Source: Cannabis sativa (Eukaryota > Streptophyta > Magnoliopsida > Rosales > Cannabaceae). Taken from it: DNA of 64,000 bases. A program made the translations under genes and the position numbers. The DNA lies in contig NC_083603.1 in assembly GCF_029168945.1 (NCBI RefSeq), positions 48,122,406 to 48,186,405 of the forward strand. The letters are read 5' to 3'. A model generated the notes under the pieces. The model searched no databases. It was not told where the DNA came from and worked only from the letters and a program-made list of their open reading frames with translations. Shown here piece after piece: positions 1-14,000 of the stretch (position 1 is its first letter; each line of letters starts with the position of its first letter).

Positions 1-3000
1 CATACTGAAAATACTTTGGTCAAATTGTTACCACATATTCCTGGCTCAATAAATGCATTACAGTTTTGTAATGCTAGTCACCAAGGAAAAAGTCACAAGC
101 TCCCATTTTCTATGTCACACAATAGGGCCACTCAACCTTTAGCACTCATTCATACTGATCTAAATACTATTTCCATGTTGTGTCTAAAGATGGATTAAAA
201 TACTATGTCCATTTCCTTAATGACTATAGAAGGTACTGCTGGATTTTCCCCTTTACACAAAAAAACCAAGCCTTTGAAGTGTTCATAAAATTTAAGTCTT
301 GTTGAAAAATAATTTAATTTTCCAATCAAAAGTGTTCATGCCGATTGGGGAAGTGAATATAGACCTTTTGCACGCTTCTTAGCAGATCAAGGAATTCATT
401 TTTAGCATCATTGCCCAAGAACAAGTGAACAAAATGGTCGTGCTGAGCGCGAACCCAGACATATTACAAAAATGAGTCTCACTTTATTGGCTCGTGTCGG
501 TTTAAGTATGGACTACTGGTGGTATGCCATGGCTTATGATGTCTTCACTATCAACAAACTTCCCACACTTGTTCTTGGCAATATTAGTCCATATGAATGT
601 TTGTTTGGAAAAAACCTGATTATAACCACTTGAAATCCTTTGGTTGCAGCTGTTATCCACATTTGCGACTCTATAATGCTCATAAACTTGAACTGAAGTC
701 TCAACAATGCTTGTTCTTGGGGTATTCCTCTCATCACAAGGGTTATTTGTGTGAACACCCTAATGGCAGAGTTTATATATCAAGACATGTCACATTCAAT
801 GAGGGACATTTTCCTGCATTCTCAAGCAGCAACAGCTTCTCACAAAACTAGGTAAACCCGTTATCTCAATCCCCTAGCTTCAGTTTTCAAACTATTGTTG
901 CTCCTACATATACTAACTCTGGTTTTGTGCATCCTAATGCTACAAATAATGATGTGGTTCACGAGGACAATGGTTTATCAATTCCTACTGTTACACACCA
1001 TACAATGACCATACCTACTATAGCTCCCACTACTTTAAACACTGACACCCATACCCCACCTATACCTATAGCACCACCAAATACCAATTCAATACTTGCT
1101 ACAACCATAAACACATTAGCCAATGACACGCGTACTCCACCTACACCTATAGCACCACCAAATACCAATTCAATACCTGCTACAACCATAAATACATTAG
1201 CCCATGACACTCGTACCCCTACTCCACCTATAAAACCAACAAACACCAATTCCATAGTTGCCAATGTCATAATCTCATCAAACATTGATACACATGCCAT
1301 TCCCATAACTGTTTCAGTCAATACAACTACTCCAACACCCGTTGCACAAACCAGCAATCCAGCCACAAGTCTAATACTTGCTGCTGAAACCAGTTTCCCT
1401 GTGCCAATCTCTTTCAATGATAGCACCTCCATACATGTCCCATCCACTGCTGTCAATATTGAAGCTGCCAACACATCTACTACTACTATTCAAGCTTCAG
1501 CAAGAACACATACTATGCAGACCAGATAACTAAGTGGGATAAGGAAACCTAAAGCCTATAAATAATGCCACAAAATATCCCTTACTCGAGTCTTTCATTC
1601 CCTCTGAACCTAAGAACAGAGCTGCTGCTCTCAAAAATCCAAGTGGTTCAAGGCTATGAACCAGGAATTTGAGGCATTGAAAAAGGCAGGAACTTGGACT
1701 CTGTTCCCTTATTCTCCACACATGACTGTCATTGGAAATAAGTGGATACACAAAGTTAAACTAAATGCAAATGGCACTCTTGACAGACTCAAATCAAGGC
1801 TTGTTGCTAAAGGATATTTACAAACACCAGGGATAGATTATGAAGAAACTTTCTCCCCTGTTGTTAAACCTGGCACAGTAAGAATCATTCTCACTTTAGT
1901 TGTGTCTCTTAATTGGTCTGTGAAGCAATTAGATGTCTCAAATGCTTTCCTCAATGGGAAACTACATGAGACAGTGTTTATGAGTCAACCAGAAGGATTT
2001 GTGGATCCCACAAAACCATCTCATGTGTGTCAACTCCACAAAGCTCTTTATGGCCTAAAGTAGGCTCTTCGTGCATGGAATCAAACATTAAAAGATAAAC
2101 TTCTGGAATGGGGGTTCTCTGCATCAAAGTCTGATACTTCATTGTTCATCTATAGCTCAAGTAACAACCTAATCATCCTACTTGTCTATGTTGATGATTT
2201 CTAGTAACAGGACCCAATACTCTTCTCATTACTCAGCTTATTTCTGATCTCAACAAATCCTTTTCTCTAAAGGGTTTAGGTCCAGTTCATTATTTTCTTG
2301 GAGTAGAGATATATCGTGATTCCTCTGGCATGTATCTCTCACAAACCAAATATATCACATACTTGCTTGTTCGACTTAACATGGAAGGAGCCAAACCAAG
2401 CTCCTCTGTCAAACTATCCCTTACTAAAGGAGAACCATTTCATGATCATACTCTTTATAGAAGTACTTTGGGTGCTTTACAATATCTCACTCTAACAAGA
2501 CCAGATGTTGAATTCATCATAAACAAATTGAGTCAATTCATACATGCTCCTACTACTATCCATTGGGAAGCTTACAAGCGACTCATGAGGTATCTCAAAG
2601 GCACTGTTCATCACGGCTTACATCTCACACCAACCTCTGCTTTGAGCTTAGAAGGCTACTCGGACGCTGATTGGGCTTCTGGTATTGATGACAAACAAAG
2701 TACAGGGGGTTATGTGATGTTTTTTTGGAAGAAATCTTGTGTCATGGTCTGCCAAGAAGCAGCAGGTTGTTGCACGGTCCAGCAGTGAGAGTGAGTTCAG
2801 GGCCTTGGCAAATGATGTTGCTGAAATGAAATGGTTAGTATCTCTCCTATCTGAGTTTCACATCTCTTCTCACCAATGTCCAATATTGTGGGTTGACAAT
2901 CAAAGTGTCGCTGCCACTGCTGCTAACCCGGTGTTCCATGCTCGGTCCAAATATATCGAAATTGATCTACATTTTGTATCTCATAATGACAAAGCAATTA

Positions 3001-3128
3001 TCCATTCGGTATGTTCCAGTTATAGACCAAGTTTTCAATGCTTTAACAAAACCTCTTTCAACAGATCGATATCACTATCTTCGGTCCAAACTCAAGATGT
3101 CTGACACAACTTTTCGTTTGATAGGGGA
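1..3128 (+). pseudogene. Ty1/copia polyprotein remnant (pre-integrase, integrase, RT, RNase H), 5' end off window
   Basis: A copia-type gag-pol reading frame on the plus strand is broken by stops and frameshifts. In order it shows the pre-integrase segment (GKSHKLPFS near 85-115), integrase pieces to about 850, a Thr/Pro-rich linker (927-1529) with three 81-bp repeats, reverse transcriptase (1656-2063 and on) and RNase H (2330-3162). The RT core reads YVDD near 2189 and is followed by a frameshift. The conserved GLKQA motif reads GLK-stop-A at about 2061, so a CAG codon has become TAG. RNase H motifs ([23 protein letters not shown]) lie in two frames. The layout (integrase before RT) is that of Ty1/copia. 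It ends next to a purine tract and the 3' LTR at 3129. The element cannot make a functional polyprotein; the gag half lies outside the window. Confidence 0.9.
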
Positions 3129-3353
3129 TGTTAACAACCTAATTACTAATGATATCACTTAACTGCTTTTGTTAATTAGCTGTTAGCTATTACTATTGCT
3201 TAACTACTTTCTGTTACATTTTGGATTGTATTTCTTGGTCTATAAATAAAAGGTTTGCTACCCTTTTTCAGGTATACTTTTAGCTCTATTTTTGTGCCCT
3301 GTTTTTCTTCATCTGCTTTTAGCTTCTTTCTTGGTTTTACCTTCCACAATACA
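3129..3353 (+). repeat. 3' LTR of the copia remnant
   Basis: It follows a short purine tract (GATAGGGGA) right after the RNase H stop. It starts TGTTAACAACC, ends CACAATACA (TG...CA) and contains a TATA-like TCTATAAATAAA near 3239. Length is 225 bp. The 5' LTR is off the window, so the ends are inferred from motif and position only. Confidence 0.65.
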
Positions 3354-4733
3354 TGTATTAAAATTTAGAATAAAATTATTAATTTTATACAAATAAATTT
3401 ATAAACTATGTTATATTTTATTAATATATAATTATTCCCACACGATACCAGCTGGTTTTTTACTTGAAGTGCAACTAAAGGTAGAATAGGTCGTGGCACT
3501 TTTATTTTTCTCAACTGGACTACATTTGGCTAGCTAGCATGAACAACAAAAAAACTAAATAATATAGGCAGTTATGCGCAGGATTACTACATTTACATGG
3601 ACGTTGATGCTAATCACCTATCTTTCCAATTGGTCGAGTCGTACCACCATCGTCCCTTCACTTTAGGGCTGAGAAAAAGGGTCCACACCATTCTTGGGCT
3701 TTTATAAGAGGCTCGAGATATTTCAAGGCTTGCCACAAGAGAAAACTTCGTGCAGTATGGACTATATTCGTCCGGAGAAGCAAAACAAAGATGTTACAGA
3801 AGGTAAGGAAGTCTCTTATGAGTGGATTATGCCAAATAAAAGGAAAGTTGTTTGAAATAACTCAAGATCAGCTCCACCTGCTCTAGCTATTCAAATTAGG
3901 GAATTTGTTGAGGAAGCTATCTGTCATGTTGTACCCATTGTTGCAAGAAAAAGGAAGGGGGTTGCCGAAGAGATGTCTGCAGGAGACTTAATTATTTTAT
4001 AACAAATTAAAAGTTATTCTTAAATAAAATATTTTTAAATAAAAATTTTACTGTATTGTGATTCTTCCTGTTGTGTCTTTTGGAACCTTTTCAATAAGTA
4101 TATTTTTTAGTACGTAAATGCAACAAGTTATTTTAAACTTATTGTGATTCATTTATGTTTAGATGAGTGTTAAAAAAAATTATGAGCATAAACTACTTTG
4201 TCAAAATAACATGCTGAAAAATCGATACATCTATTCAACACCTCCCAAAAGTTATACAACAAATCTAAAAAAAAAAATAGAATCATAAAGAAATTATTTG
4301 CACCAATTACTCTATAAATCTTTTAAGGGTTAAGCTGAAAAAACCAATCAACTGACATTGGACAAAATCCTGAGTTCATTTATTTGAAGTTAGGTGGGCA
4401 ATTTCACCTATAAGAGAATTCTCTTAGATGATTGTGTATTATAGTAAGGAAGCAAAATGATGTTTTGGTTGTGAAAAACACCAGCCTTTTTCTCCTAGAA
4501 AATTACCACAAACCAAGAAAACAAAATAAATTTTTGAGCATTGCTACAAGACACCCTATGGTGTCCCAAAATGCTATGACATGGCACACCGTCATCGGGT
4601 GTCCCTTAGCAATTCTCTAAATTTATTTAGATAAATACCAACACAGATATGCAGAGTCTCCGAAGCAGTTGGCTAGGAAATATGAAACTAAACTGCAGTC
4701 AACCCCGCCTTAATCTACAAGACAAGGGTATGA
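3354..4733. other. Intergenic, including HUB2 3' flank
   Basis: AT-rich sequence between the copia LTR and the HUB2 stop codon. A short open stretch begins with ATG at about 3756 and is interrupted after roughly 33 codons; I do not recognise it. The 3' UTR and polyadenylation signals of HUB2 (minus strand) should lie in about 4400-4733, but I cannot place the site. No RNA gene seen. Confidence 0.5.
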
Positions 4734-7700
4734 TCATATTTTCACAAAACGAATGTCGTTTTGACCGAATGCAGTTCCACAGGCAGGACACTTTCGATGG
4801 CGAATCTCCAAATTCTTTTGGATACAAAGATTGCAAAACAGATGAAAGCACTTCACAATCACAACCTGAAGATTGATTGGAACTGTGTTAGCATACTAAA
4901 AAAGACCAAACAAGAGACAAAAAAATGATGGGGTCAACAACAACTCTCACCTCCTTCGGCCTATCACGACATACAAGACACTGTAAGATAGACTTGCAAA
5001 ACTTGATTTCCTCTTGAAGTTTCTGTACTGCTGCCTCTCCTGTTTCAGAACTCATCTCCTCAACACTAGCTTTCAATTCCTCAAACTCTTCCTGGAGGAG
5101 ATTCCGGGAGTTTCTGCACGATAATAACTAGTGAGTTAGTGAGCACAAAAACCTTACTTCGGAAGTGTTACCAAGGAAATCAACCCAATGGAAGATTCAA
5201 AGAAAACAAAACTTAATGTTCACGTGTGAAAAACCATAAAATAAGGATCTCAAATTGGCAAGAGTTGCCAATATCTTCCCAAGTACAGCCATTGAATTCT
5301 AATGAAATGTATCAGAATACCACCTTTCATTGTCTAGTTCACTTTGGACACTGTCGATTTCCCGCAGAAGTTGTTCATATTCCTTTTCAGAAGATGACAG
5401 AGTAAGTTTAGAGCATTTCGCCTCCTTCTCAGCATCAGCTAATTCCCACTTGGCAGTTTCTAGGTTGACTTTAATATGTCTCTCTTCTTCAGTAACTTTA
5501 ATCGCTTCACTCAGAAGAACCTTGACCTGCATTCAAACAATTGTTAAAAATGACTAATAGATGCAAAATTTGTCCACAAGACAAGTGAAACTATACCTGC
5601 TCTTCACCCTGAACAATTCTCGTCCGCAAGGACTCTATTAATGTATTCATTTGTTGAAGCTGTTTAGTCAATGCCTGTTTCTCAGAGTGTAAAAGACTAT
5701 GTGCTTGTCTCGTCTTCACACTTTCAGAAACAAGCTGCACAAATAACACGAAAGAATTAGACCAAATATCCAATTGTATTGAAGAGGGTGGCAACGAAAT
5801 ATGGAGTCAAACAATGACAATAACCTTAATGTTATAGTCATCCCTCTCGGCCACTTGCTCCAACAGATGCTGATGCTGCGTCTGCATGTCTTCATATGCT
5901 TGGCCAATGGTCTGGAGCATAATGTGAAGTACTTTAATATAATTATAGTTCAAGACCAGGAGGATAATATGAAACTGAAGAATATCAAGTACCTCAATTT
6001 CAGATATATAAGCATCTGCTTCAGCATCTTTAATTTTAATGGCCTCTTCAAGCTCCAGAACATCCCTACAATGCAATGTGAAAAACATTACAAAGTAATA
6101 CAAATATGTCATCATACATAATATTCTTCTTTTGTAATAAAAAAGAAACCACATGAGTTATTGACAAGATAAGTTCTCTCACATTAAAACAATATAAAAG
6201 AGAAACACTAACTCTTACAGCTCAATGCATTAACTCAAAATTTTGAAATAAGAGAAAAAAAGAGCTACATTATTAACAAGAGCTTCTGATAAGAAGTTCT
6301 CAACTCCAAAAGTAAAAACAGAACTTTGATATATACATATTAGCAGCCAATGAAAAGATATTGTCAACTCTTGTCACAACAAATAACATCCCTGTGTGAG
6401 AGAGGGAAATGAAAATCATAAGTACACTACAAATCTACCATAATTTCCTCTTAGAATCATCAGGTGTTATACACCATGTCTTATGCACCAATTTCAATTG
6501 CACCATCTTCTAATGGACATTTATGTAACGTAAAACCTAAAATTAATATGGCAGACCCACTTGTGCACCCAGTAAAAGTGAATAACGTTCTTAGTTTTTT
6601 TTTTTTTTTTGCTCTAGGACAATTTATGTAACAAAATCCTTTGCTTTAAGAACACACCTCTCTGAAGAATCCAGTTTGGCACGCAAGTCAGTTAGCTCAG
6701 CTTCAGCAGCTGACAGCCTTAATTGACAAGCAGCTGCAGCTTCATAGGCAGCTTTCACTCTCAACTCTAAACTATGTTCATCCAAAGCATTTTTCAGTAC
6801 TTCAGCTTGAGCGTGAGCCCTACGTTCTGATTCTTTGATCTCCATCAGGTCACTGAAATTAAGTTTACAAAGTCTGTAAGAGTTGATATAACAAAACAAA
6901 GAATACTTGATAAAGAAGACAAAAGACACCAGGAATGGGAAAACTAAACTAAAAAAACAAGAAAGAAAAACCAAAAAATAAAAAAGATGGGACAGAACTC
7001 ATGAAGTATGTAATTCAAAGTTTATGTTTAGTGAAGCCACAAGCCAAGAAATAACATTTCAAAATACGATATGCACAATGAGTGTTTTCTTAAGATGTTT
7101 TCAAAATACAACATGTACCCTGTTATATGCCAACCTAGATGCTTAGCTTACAAATTCCAAGTACTATAAAAAGCCCTTAGATCTGCAGATCTTCAGTTTA
7201 AAAGTGATCATTTTGTGAGCACAAATATGATCCATAGACTTGCTGGAGTTTTAATTCACTAATACCAGCATATTAATGATTCACAAAAGCCTGCTTTGCT
7301 TCAAGATTAATATTCAAAATCCATACCACCCTAAAATTGCAGAGAAACTAGTAAGCAGGTAATCAGTACATATAAGCCTCGATCAGTGACCACAAAACAA
7401 ACCATCAATCTCTTCATCATCCAATATCTATTACCTGTTGTCATTACTTTCCTGTCCATACATGTCCAAGAAAAGTTGCACCTCTTGTTGCTCCTTCTGC
7501 AACTCCTCAATCTGCAAAATATATTCACACATCAATGGCTGGCTCATAAAGTTCAGATTTACAGTGCATAACAACCGAAAACCTTCTGCTACAATTTTCA
7601 CAAAGTTCAGTGATTAGCCAAAAATTTATGTGATATGCATAAAAGATGTTTAAACACATAAAGGTTGTTTTAGAGGGGAGGAACGCGTACAAAGGGGGGG

Positions 7701-10700
7701 AGCATTGCGGATCGATGAAAATGAACAGTGAGAAGAGAAATAAGAAGAGGAACAAAGAGGAACACGACTACAGTGGAGAATGAAACAGAGAAGACAGCTA
7801 GCAGATTTATAACTGACCAAAATATTTGTCTTTGCTTTGAAAGAAATTTAACTTAAATTCTTAAGAGGACAGTTTTGTTATCGCTATCGATAGAAGAATT
7901 CATTCTTACCATTTGATTTTAGTGTAATAGTCATAGTAAATTAATTTTATTGATAAATCATTAATTTCAATAAATATTAAATACAACTTTCCATACACGT
8001 GAAAAACACGAAATCCCTATCAAACTGACTCGCGATATTGAGAAAATACCATGTTGATCCCGAATTATACTAAGCACACTCATTTTACACAATCAAAATG
8101 CACACAATGATGTGACATACATTTTAAACCGTTATTAAGGTTAATGCATGTTACATCATTGTTTGCATTATGAGTGTTTTCAGTATGTAAAATGAATGTC
8201 TATTTAGTATTACTCTTAGGTGGCGTTTGGTTGGAGGTAATGAAATGCAATGGAATGGAAAGAAAACAATTTTCATTCCATTTCTTTGTTTGGTTGCATT
8301 TTAAAGTATTGGAATGGCAAATGGAATGCTCTTTCTACCATTTTGGTGGAATGACTATTCCATTTTAAAAAGGAAGGAAAGACCATTCTAATGTAACGAG
8401 AGAAAATATTTAATGATTTTTTATCAATTTTTTATGCATTTTAAATTTTATTCCATTCCATTCCTATTCCTATTCCCATTCTCATTCCCATTCCTATTCC
8501 TATATTTTCATTCCTCCCAATTTAACGTCACTTTAGGTCTCTCATGTTTCAGCATACTTGACCCTTTGCTTTAATAAATCTAACAACATTTAATCTACTT
8601 AATTTTGGTCATACTATTTTCAATAGGTTATTTTTCCCTTATTGTTATTTTTTAGTTTAGTTATTTTTTAAATAATGATATCTTTAAGAAAATGTATGAC
8701 ACTTCTTTTTTTTTTTTTTGATAAAACAAAGGTGAAATGGTCTTATTTTTTTTTCAATAAGATATTTTTGCCCTTGTTTTATTATAATAAATACATTTAG
8801 TTATTTTTAAACTAATATCTTATATATATACATATATATTTTCAAATTCTAACATGTAACTTTATATAAAAATGAATTAAGTTTCAACATATAAATAAAT
8901 AAATATATTTTATTAATTGAAATAAAACAAAGGTAAAAAGGCTAATTATTAAAAAAAAGTTTGACCAAAATCAGATGTAGGATTAATTTTGGTACATCAT
9001 ATAGAATTGAAGGATAGCATACTGGATTTTTTAAAAACAGAGTCACGTCTATAATCAGTTTAAACATGGGGACTAAAATGGTATTTTCCCATATACGTAT
9101 GTTAATATTAACAATTGAAGTGCAAGACTACAATTCATTTACAATAAAGCTGAACCATATAAAAATACTAAACAAATTGGGAATGAAATAAAATGACAAG
9201 ACATCATTCAGTACATAAATTGATATATAACAATTAAAATACTACATTGAACAAGGAAAGAAGAGGAAAAAAGAAAACATCCATGGAGCAGAGGAAATGG
9301 AAGAAACAAAAGGATGAAATGCATCAGTTAAATGAGCACAAATCTTACCATTTCCTTCAGATCCTTCACCTCTATCACTTGTTCAGCACATTTTTCTGCT
9401 AAACTCTTTTGTTCAATTGTCTATAAGATACAAAAAATAAAAGAATCAACAACTGAATATATAAAAAGTAGAGGACCAAATTGGCAATGTTTGCAAGATC
9501 TCATACACATGGAATGTGATATACATGAGAATTGGGGCTGGAATCCTATAATATTACTCTACTTCAAAATAATATTACTTCGAAATTCAAACAAAAATTT
9601 AAATTTTAACTTCAGTTTTTATCAACTGATTCGTTCATGTACATGTTTCCAAATGAACAAGAGGCGGAAAGAGGAGTTCAAACAAGAGAGATTATGGCAG
9701 TTTTTTCCATTCATTCTTTAATTTTCATTAAAAGGAAACTGTAGTCATAGTCCGTGGACAATAATAAGATTAAGAAATCAAACTTAAATGAAGAAGTGGC
9801 CAAGAGTCAGGTGGTAAGAGGTGTGAAAAGAAATCAGATATAGACTAATCAGTTTTCTATAACACACTGATTTCAAATGAGTTCGAAAAAGAAATCAGCC
9901 AGACTCTGCTTGTAGAAGTAACCATTTAGCAATTCCCCCTACACTCAGCTCAAGGTTGTAAATCTTCCTTAAATTACCACTTTCATGGCCAAAACAAAAT
10001 ATGCAACTAACAAAGGTGAATAATAAAAACAGTGGAGACTTCAACCACACCTTCTTACTGAGCAAAAGTTTCAAAGATTGGGCTTTCTCACGTAGAGAAA
10101 GTGTTTCATCAGCTGTCTCCTGCCATCGTTTCAACTGAACTTCCATCATTTTCATTTCCCTGGACAAAGCTGAGGCCATGACATGGAACTCTGCTTTGAT
10201 ATCTTTTCTACCTGCAGAAGGGAGACCATTTACAAACCAACAGTTGAAGTAAATCTTTTTTCAAACAGTTGAAGTAAATGACCACTAAAAAGAACAAAGC
10301 TCAAAAGATATAATATTTGACCTAAATCCTGGATAGTTTCTTCCATTTTAACTTCAAGATCATTCTTTTCATTAATACTCTTCTGTAGCTGGAGCTCAAG
10401 TTCTTCAGTTCTGGAATCAGCAATCTCAACAGCATTCCTCGCTGCATCTGCTGATTCTACTTTAGCATTCAGCTCCTTATCCCTTCTGATGACAAGAGAC
10501 CTGTCAACCTGAAACTGTACTTTCAGAAGATGCCGAAATATAGAAGTTGGATAACCTACAAGGAATTAAAAGAAAGCAATCTAACCTGCAAAGCATCAAT
10601 CATAGCTCTGTATCGCTCAACTTCAGCATTCCAATGTTGGAGTTGATCATTTAACAAAGTATAAAGTCGAGATGAATGTATGTATTTGTCATCCTTCAAT

Positions 10701-13700
10701 TCACTCTGCAAGAAAGAACATATCATAGATAGATACAATTCTTTATGTGATAAAACGAAATCTAGAAAAAGACCAATAGTTGTTATGGGTAGAAAAAATA
10801 CAGATTTGTCAAGAAAAAAATACAGATTGAAACAACTAACTATCGTGGTCCAGGATCAACAAAATAACAGTTTGGTGTGTTAAAAAAACAATTATCCATA
10901 GAATTATAAGAGAAAAGAATACAGGTCTCTGAGAAAGCATCAATAGCAATAGCAAGCTCAACAACATTAAAGAGTACTGACCTGGAGAGCCTCCACCTGT
11001 TTTGACAATGTTAGATTTTCGTCCTGTGCTTCAGTAAGCTCAAAAAGACGGTTTGTTGCTAGCATCTGTATTAGATATTCAAATACTGTTATAATATTAA
11101 CTGTATATTAGTTGTAAGAATTAGGGTAAATTGCATTTTAGTAGTTTCCTATTTGTATTTAGTAGTTTCCTATTTAGTCTACCACATGTATACCTTTGTT
11201 TCCTCAATCGAAATCTTCAAATCACGCAAACTTATTGTCCTCTCGGCAGACTTCTCAGGTGACAAGTGTCCATTTACTGCTCCTGAAGGAAGAATAGGAA
11301 TCCCAGATGCAGCATCCTTTTGCATTTTCAGATTAATTAATTTTCTTCTACTTTCTTCAAGTTCAGCCATAGTATCATCAAGCTCACCTTTTATCAATAA
11401 CAGAAAAAGTATACATCCAACAGATTTAAAAATCAATAACAGAAAAAGTATACATCCAACAGATTTAAAAAGTATGTCAGAAAAATAACAATAACAATAA
11501 CAGTTGAGGAACAATTCCTTTTCATGAATTTAATAGTCTCTGGGTAATTCTAATTAGCTGACAAATGCATGGCCATAATAGAGTTGGCATATATGATCCA
11601 TCCATATAAACTGCTAACAATGTACATATTTATAAAATTGCACTCTAATTTGATAACCATCTTAATTACCTGCGAGACGTTTAATTTCAGATTGATCAGT
11701 CGATTGATTGCTTTTATAAGTTGCAATCTGTTCTATGTATACTTTATGCTTTGAATGAAGAGCATCAATCACGGAACGCAAATTATTAGCCTCCTCTTTC
11801 ATCATATCATCAATCTTAGATAGCACACTGATGGCATCTAAATTAAAAAATAAACCAAAAGAAGCACCATTTAATAAAAATGCACAAACATGCTTACTGT
11901 TCATCAGTGGAAGATAAGAGGTTTATTTATTTCTTGATAAAACTCATAAAAGATAAGAGAAAATAACAAACTCAGTATATGAGATTAATATGAGAAAATG
12001 GACTACAATTGAACCTCATTATGATATATCCTGACCTTTTGGAAATAAAACTCCTCCTAGAGCCTGATATAAGCTCTCAGTTTTCGCCATTTGAGCGTTA
12101 ACACTACCTTCCACGCGTGTCAACAATGCCCGAGTAGACGCATGGCGAAAAGAAAGGGCTTCTTCAATATATTTTATAATACCATCATTGTCATTAGCTT
12201 CAATGGAATCTTTTTGCAAGAGCCTACACAGAAACATCTCCTCCACAGGACCTGATGGAATTGAACCTAACGTGTACACCATCATGTCAATCCATCTTGT
12301 GTGATGTAGAGAAATTAAAGCTCAAATTAATCAAAATATTTGAGCAGAGAATAACTATTTACATAAACATGAGATACGGATACCTCTAGAAATATCAACA
12401 CAATCCAAGGTCTGTAAAGCATTTTGATCTCCACCAACGCATGCTCCGAGAAGGATTAAATCATCAACCAGCTAAATATAAATTTTTACATATACTTTTC
12501 AGAAAATTTTAAAAAATATATATCATATTTTGACTGGAAATTGGGACTACTAGAACAACACGCGCTAAATAATACATCCAATAACCTGATTCCATAGTTG
12601 ATTCACTGCAATCAACATGTCATCATAAGAACCTTGCTTTTCTTGTGATTTTTTTATTTTTTCTTCAAGATCATGCAACTCTTGCTTTTGTTTCTCTATC
12701 TGCTGATGGAGTTTCTGATTTTGGTAATGAAGAGCTTCTGCATCAACCTAGACAAAAAGAAAAAGCCGAATCCTTCAAATAATTTTCCTCCCATACTGAA
12801 GTGATTATAAGCAGAGCAAGTCAGATCAATGCCTACGTATAACTCCAATTTCACTCCACCGAAGGCAATCACAGCAATCCATGTTCATGTATGTACATAG
12901 AAAGAATTAAAACAATACTGAAATTCACACCTTTATGTGAATTTCTACTAAAGTTGGGGGGTCTCCTAAAACAGAATTGCAGTCATGTCATTTCATTCAA
13001 ACAATCAATTTTCAAGATTACTAGTGGAATCTATGCCAGTGTATTACATGTAATCAAATTCATTTATTTCTTATATTTCCAAGTGTCACACTAGATACGC
13101 ATAGTGTCACAATTTCTTGAGCCTTGTGATTCAACTAAGATATATTCTAAAACTCACTTAACATATGTTATATTTATTTGTGTTTATCAAGCCTAAAAAA
13201 ATTTGCTTTTGATCTAAACCATTCTAGCCTTGCCTAGAATTGGATTTGATCATCAAATTCTGTTTCCATTCTTCTCAATTCTCTCAAATAAGCATAGCCC
13301 CATTCTAAATGAGTCAGTATTCAGTTATGTTAAGTAATCTAAAGTGAGTAGAAGTTCTTCCCATTTCCAAAACCTCTATTCTAAACCAAATTAGAATTCA
13401 AAGTGAGTATATGGATTTGTTTCATGCATTGAGAAATACCAAAATGAAGTCTCTGCACCCATTCATCTTAAAATACAAAACACCTGAATTTCATATATAT
13501 GACAATATATATGATTGGAAATTCGCTCTATACAAAAATTATATTCCTAAATGTCGTTCATTTTCATTTCTTAATATTTCCAAAATTCACTTTGATGCAT
13601 GTTCTGCAAACATTTCAAAACTTGCATATCTAATAACTACCAAAACTTCAGCAAAAGAATAACTAACTACCAAAATTTGATGGAAACCCTAAATGGTTTC

Positions 13701-14000
13701 TCTCACTATATCTGGAAAAACTGTTATTAGAACACTTTGAAATCCCTAATTACATCAAACAAATCCCCACTAACAATCCCTATATAAGATGAACAAGCAT
13801 AAACAGAGTAATAATGCGACGAAATTCAAACTTTTTGAAACAAAATACTCACAAATTGTAACACTTTAAGCAATTCAATAACTTCGATAAAAAGAATAAT
13901 AAGGAAGATTTTGTAAGTGTCAATGATTGATGAAGAAATTGACCTGAAGCGGTTCATGATTTTGAGAGAAAATATCCTTATTAATCCCATTACCCTCCAT
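4734..14000 (-). CDS. HUB2: HUB2-type E3 ubiquitin ligase for histone H2B (BRE1 family), 19 coding exons, 863 aa
   Basis: Coding exons in order (minus): 14000-13944, 12747-12586, 12471-12384, 12266-12036, 11837-11670, 11387-11194, 11065-10982, 10705-10586, 10508-10322, 10211-10051, 9420-9349, 7511-7435, 6852-6658, 6065-5993, 5911-5825, 5734-5597, 5526-5324, 5113-4951, 4865-4734. All junctions are GT-AG, and the sum is 2592 nt with every phase agreeing. The protein is almost all coiled coil and ends in a C3HC4 RING (CLVC, KCFHLFC, KCPACGTAFGQND, stop after FVKI). In plants HUB1 and HUB2 act in the nucleus as a heteromer that monoubiquitinates H2B with UBC1/2-type E2 enzymes, affecting transcription, flowering time and seed dormancy. 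HUB2 rather than HUB1 is chosen from the N-terminal stretch VNQLWNQLVDDLILLG and the overall match to remembered HUB2; the N-terminus is shorter than in the ~900-aa Arabidopsis protein. The gene looks intact. Confidence 0.9.
8219..8532. mobile_element. PIF/Harbinger-like MITE in HUB2 intron 11
   Basis: A 314-bp non-coding element. The terminal inverted repeats are imperfect: GGTGGCGTTTGGTTGG at the left and the reverse complement of AGTGACGTTAAATTGG at the right. It is flanked by the 3-bp duplication TTA (8216-8218 and 8533-8535). The inside is a run of ATTCC/GGAAT-rich sequence. TTA duplications with a GGTG-type end are typical of Tourist-like MITEs. It lies in the 1.84-kb intron between coding exons 11 and 12. 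Confidence 0.75.
11393..11470. repeat. 39-bp tandem duplication in a HUB2 intron
   Basis: Two adjacent identical 39-bp units starting ATCAATAACAGAAAAAGT lie just upstream (minus sense) of the acceptor of the exon at 11387-11194. The duplication sits in the polypyrimidine/branch region of that intron, so it may duplicate branch-point candidates. It does not touch coding sequence. Confidence 0.85.

Noticed and set aside
959..1474. 171-codon minus-strand frame
   Set aside because: Antisense shadow of the Thr/Pro repeat linker of the copia remnant.
3756..4002. Possible small gene starting MDYIRPEKQ
   Set aside because: It stops after about 33 codons, continues only after that stop, and matches nothing that I recognise.
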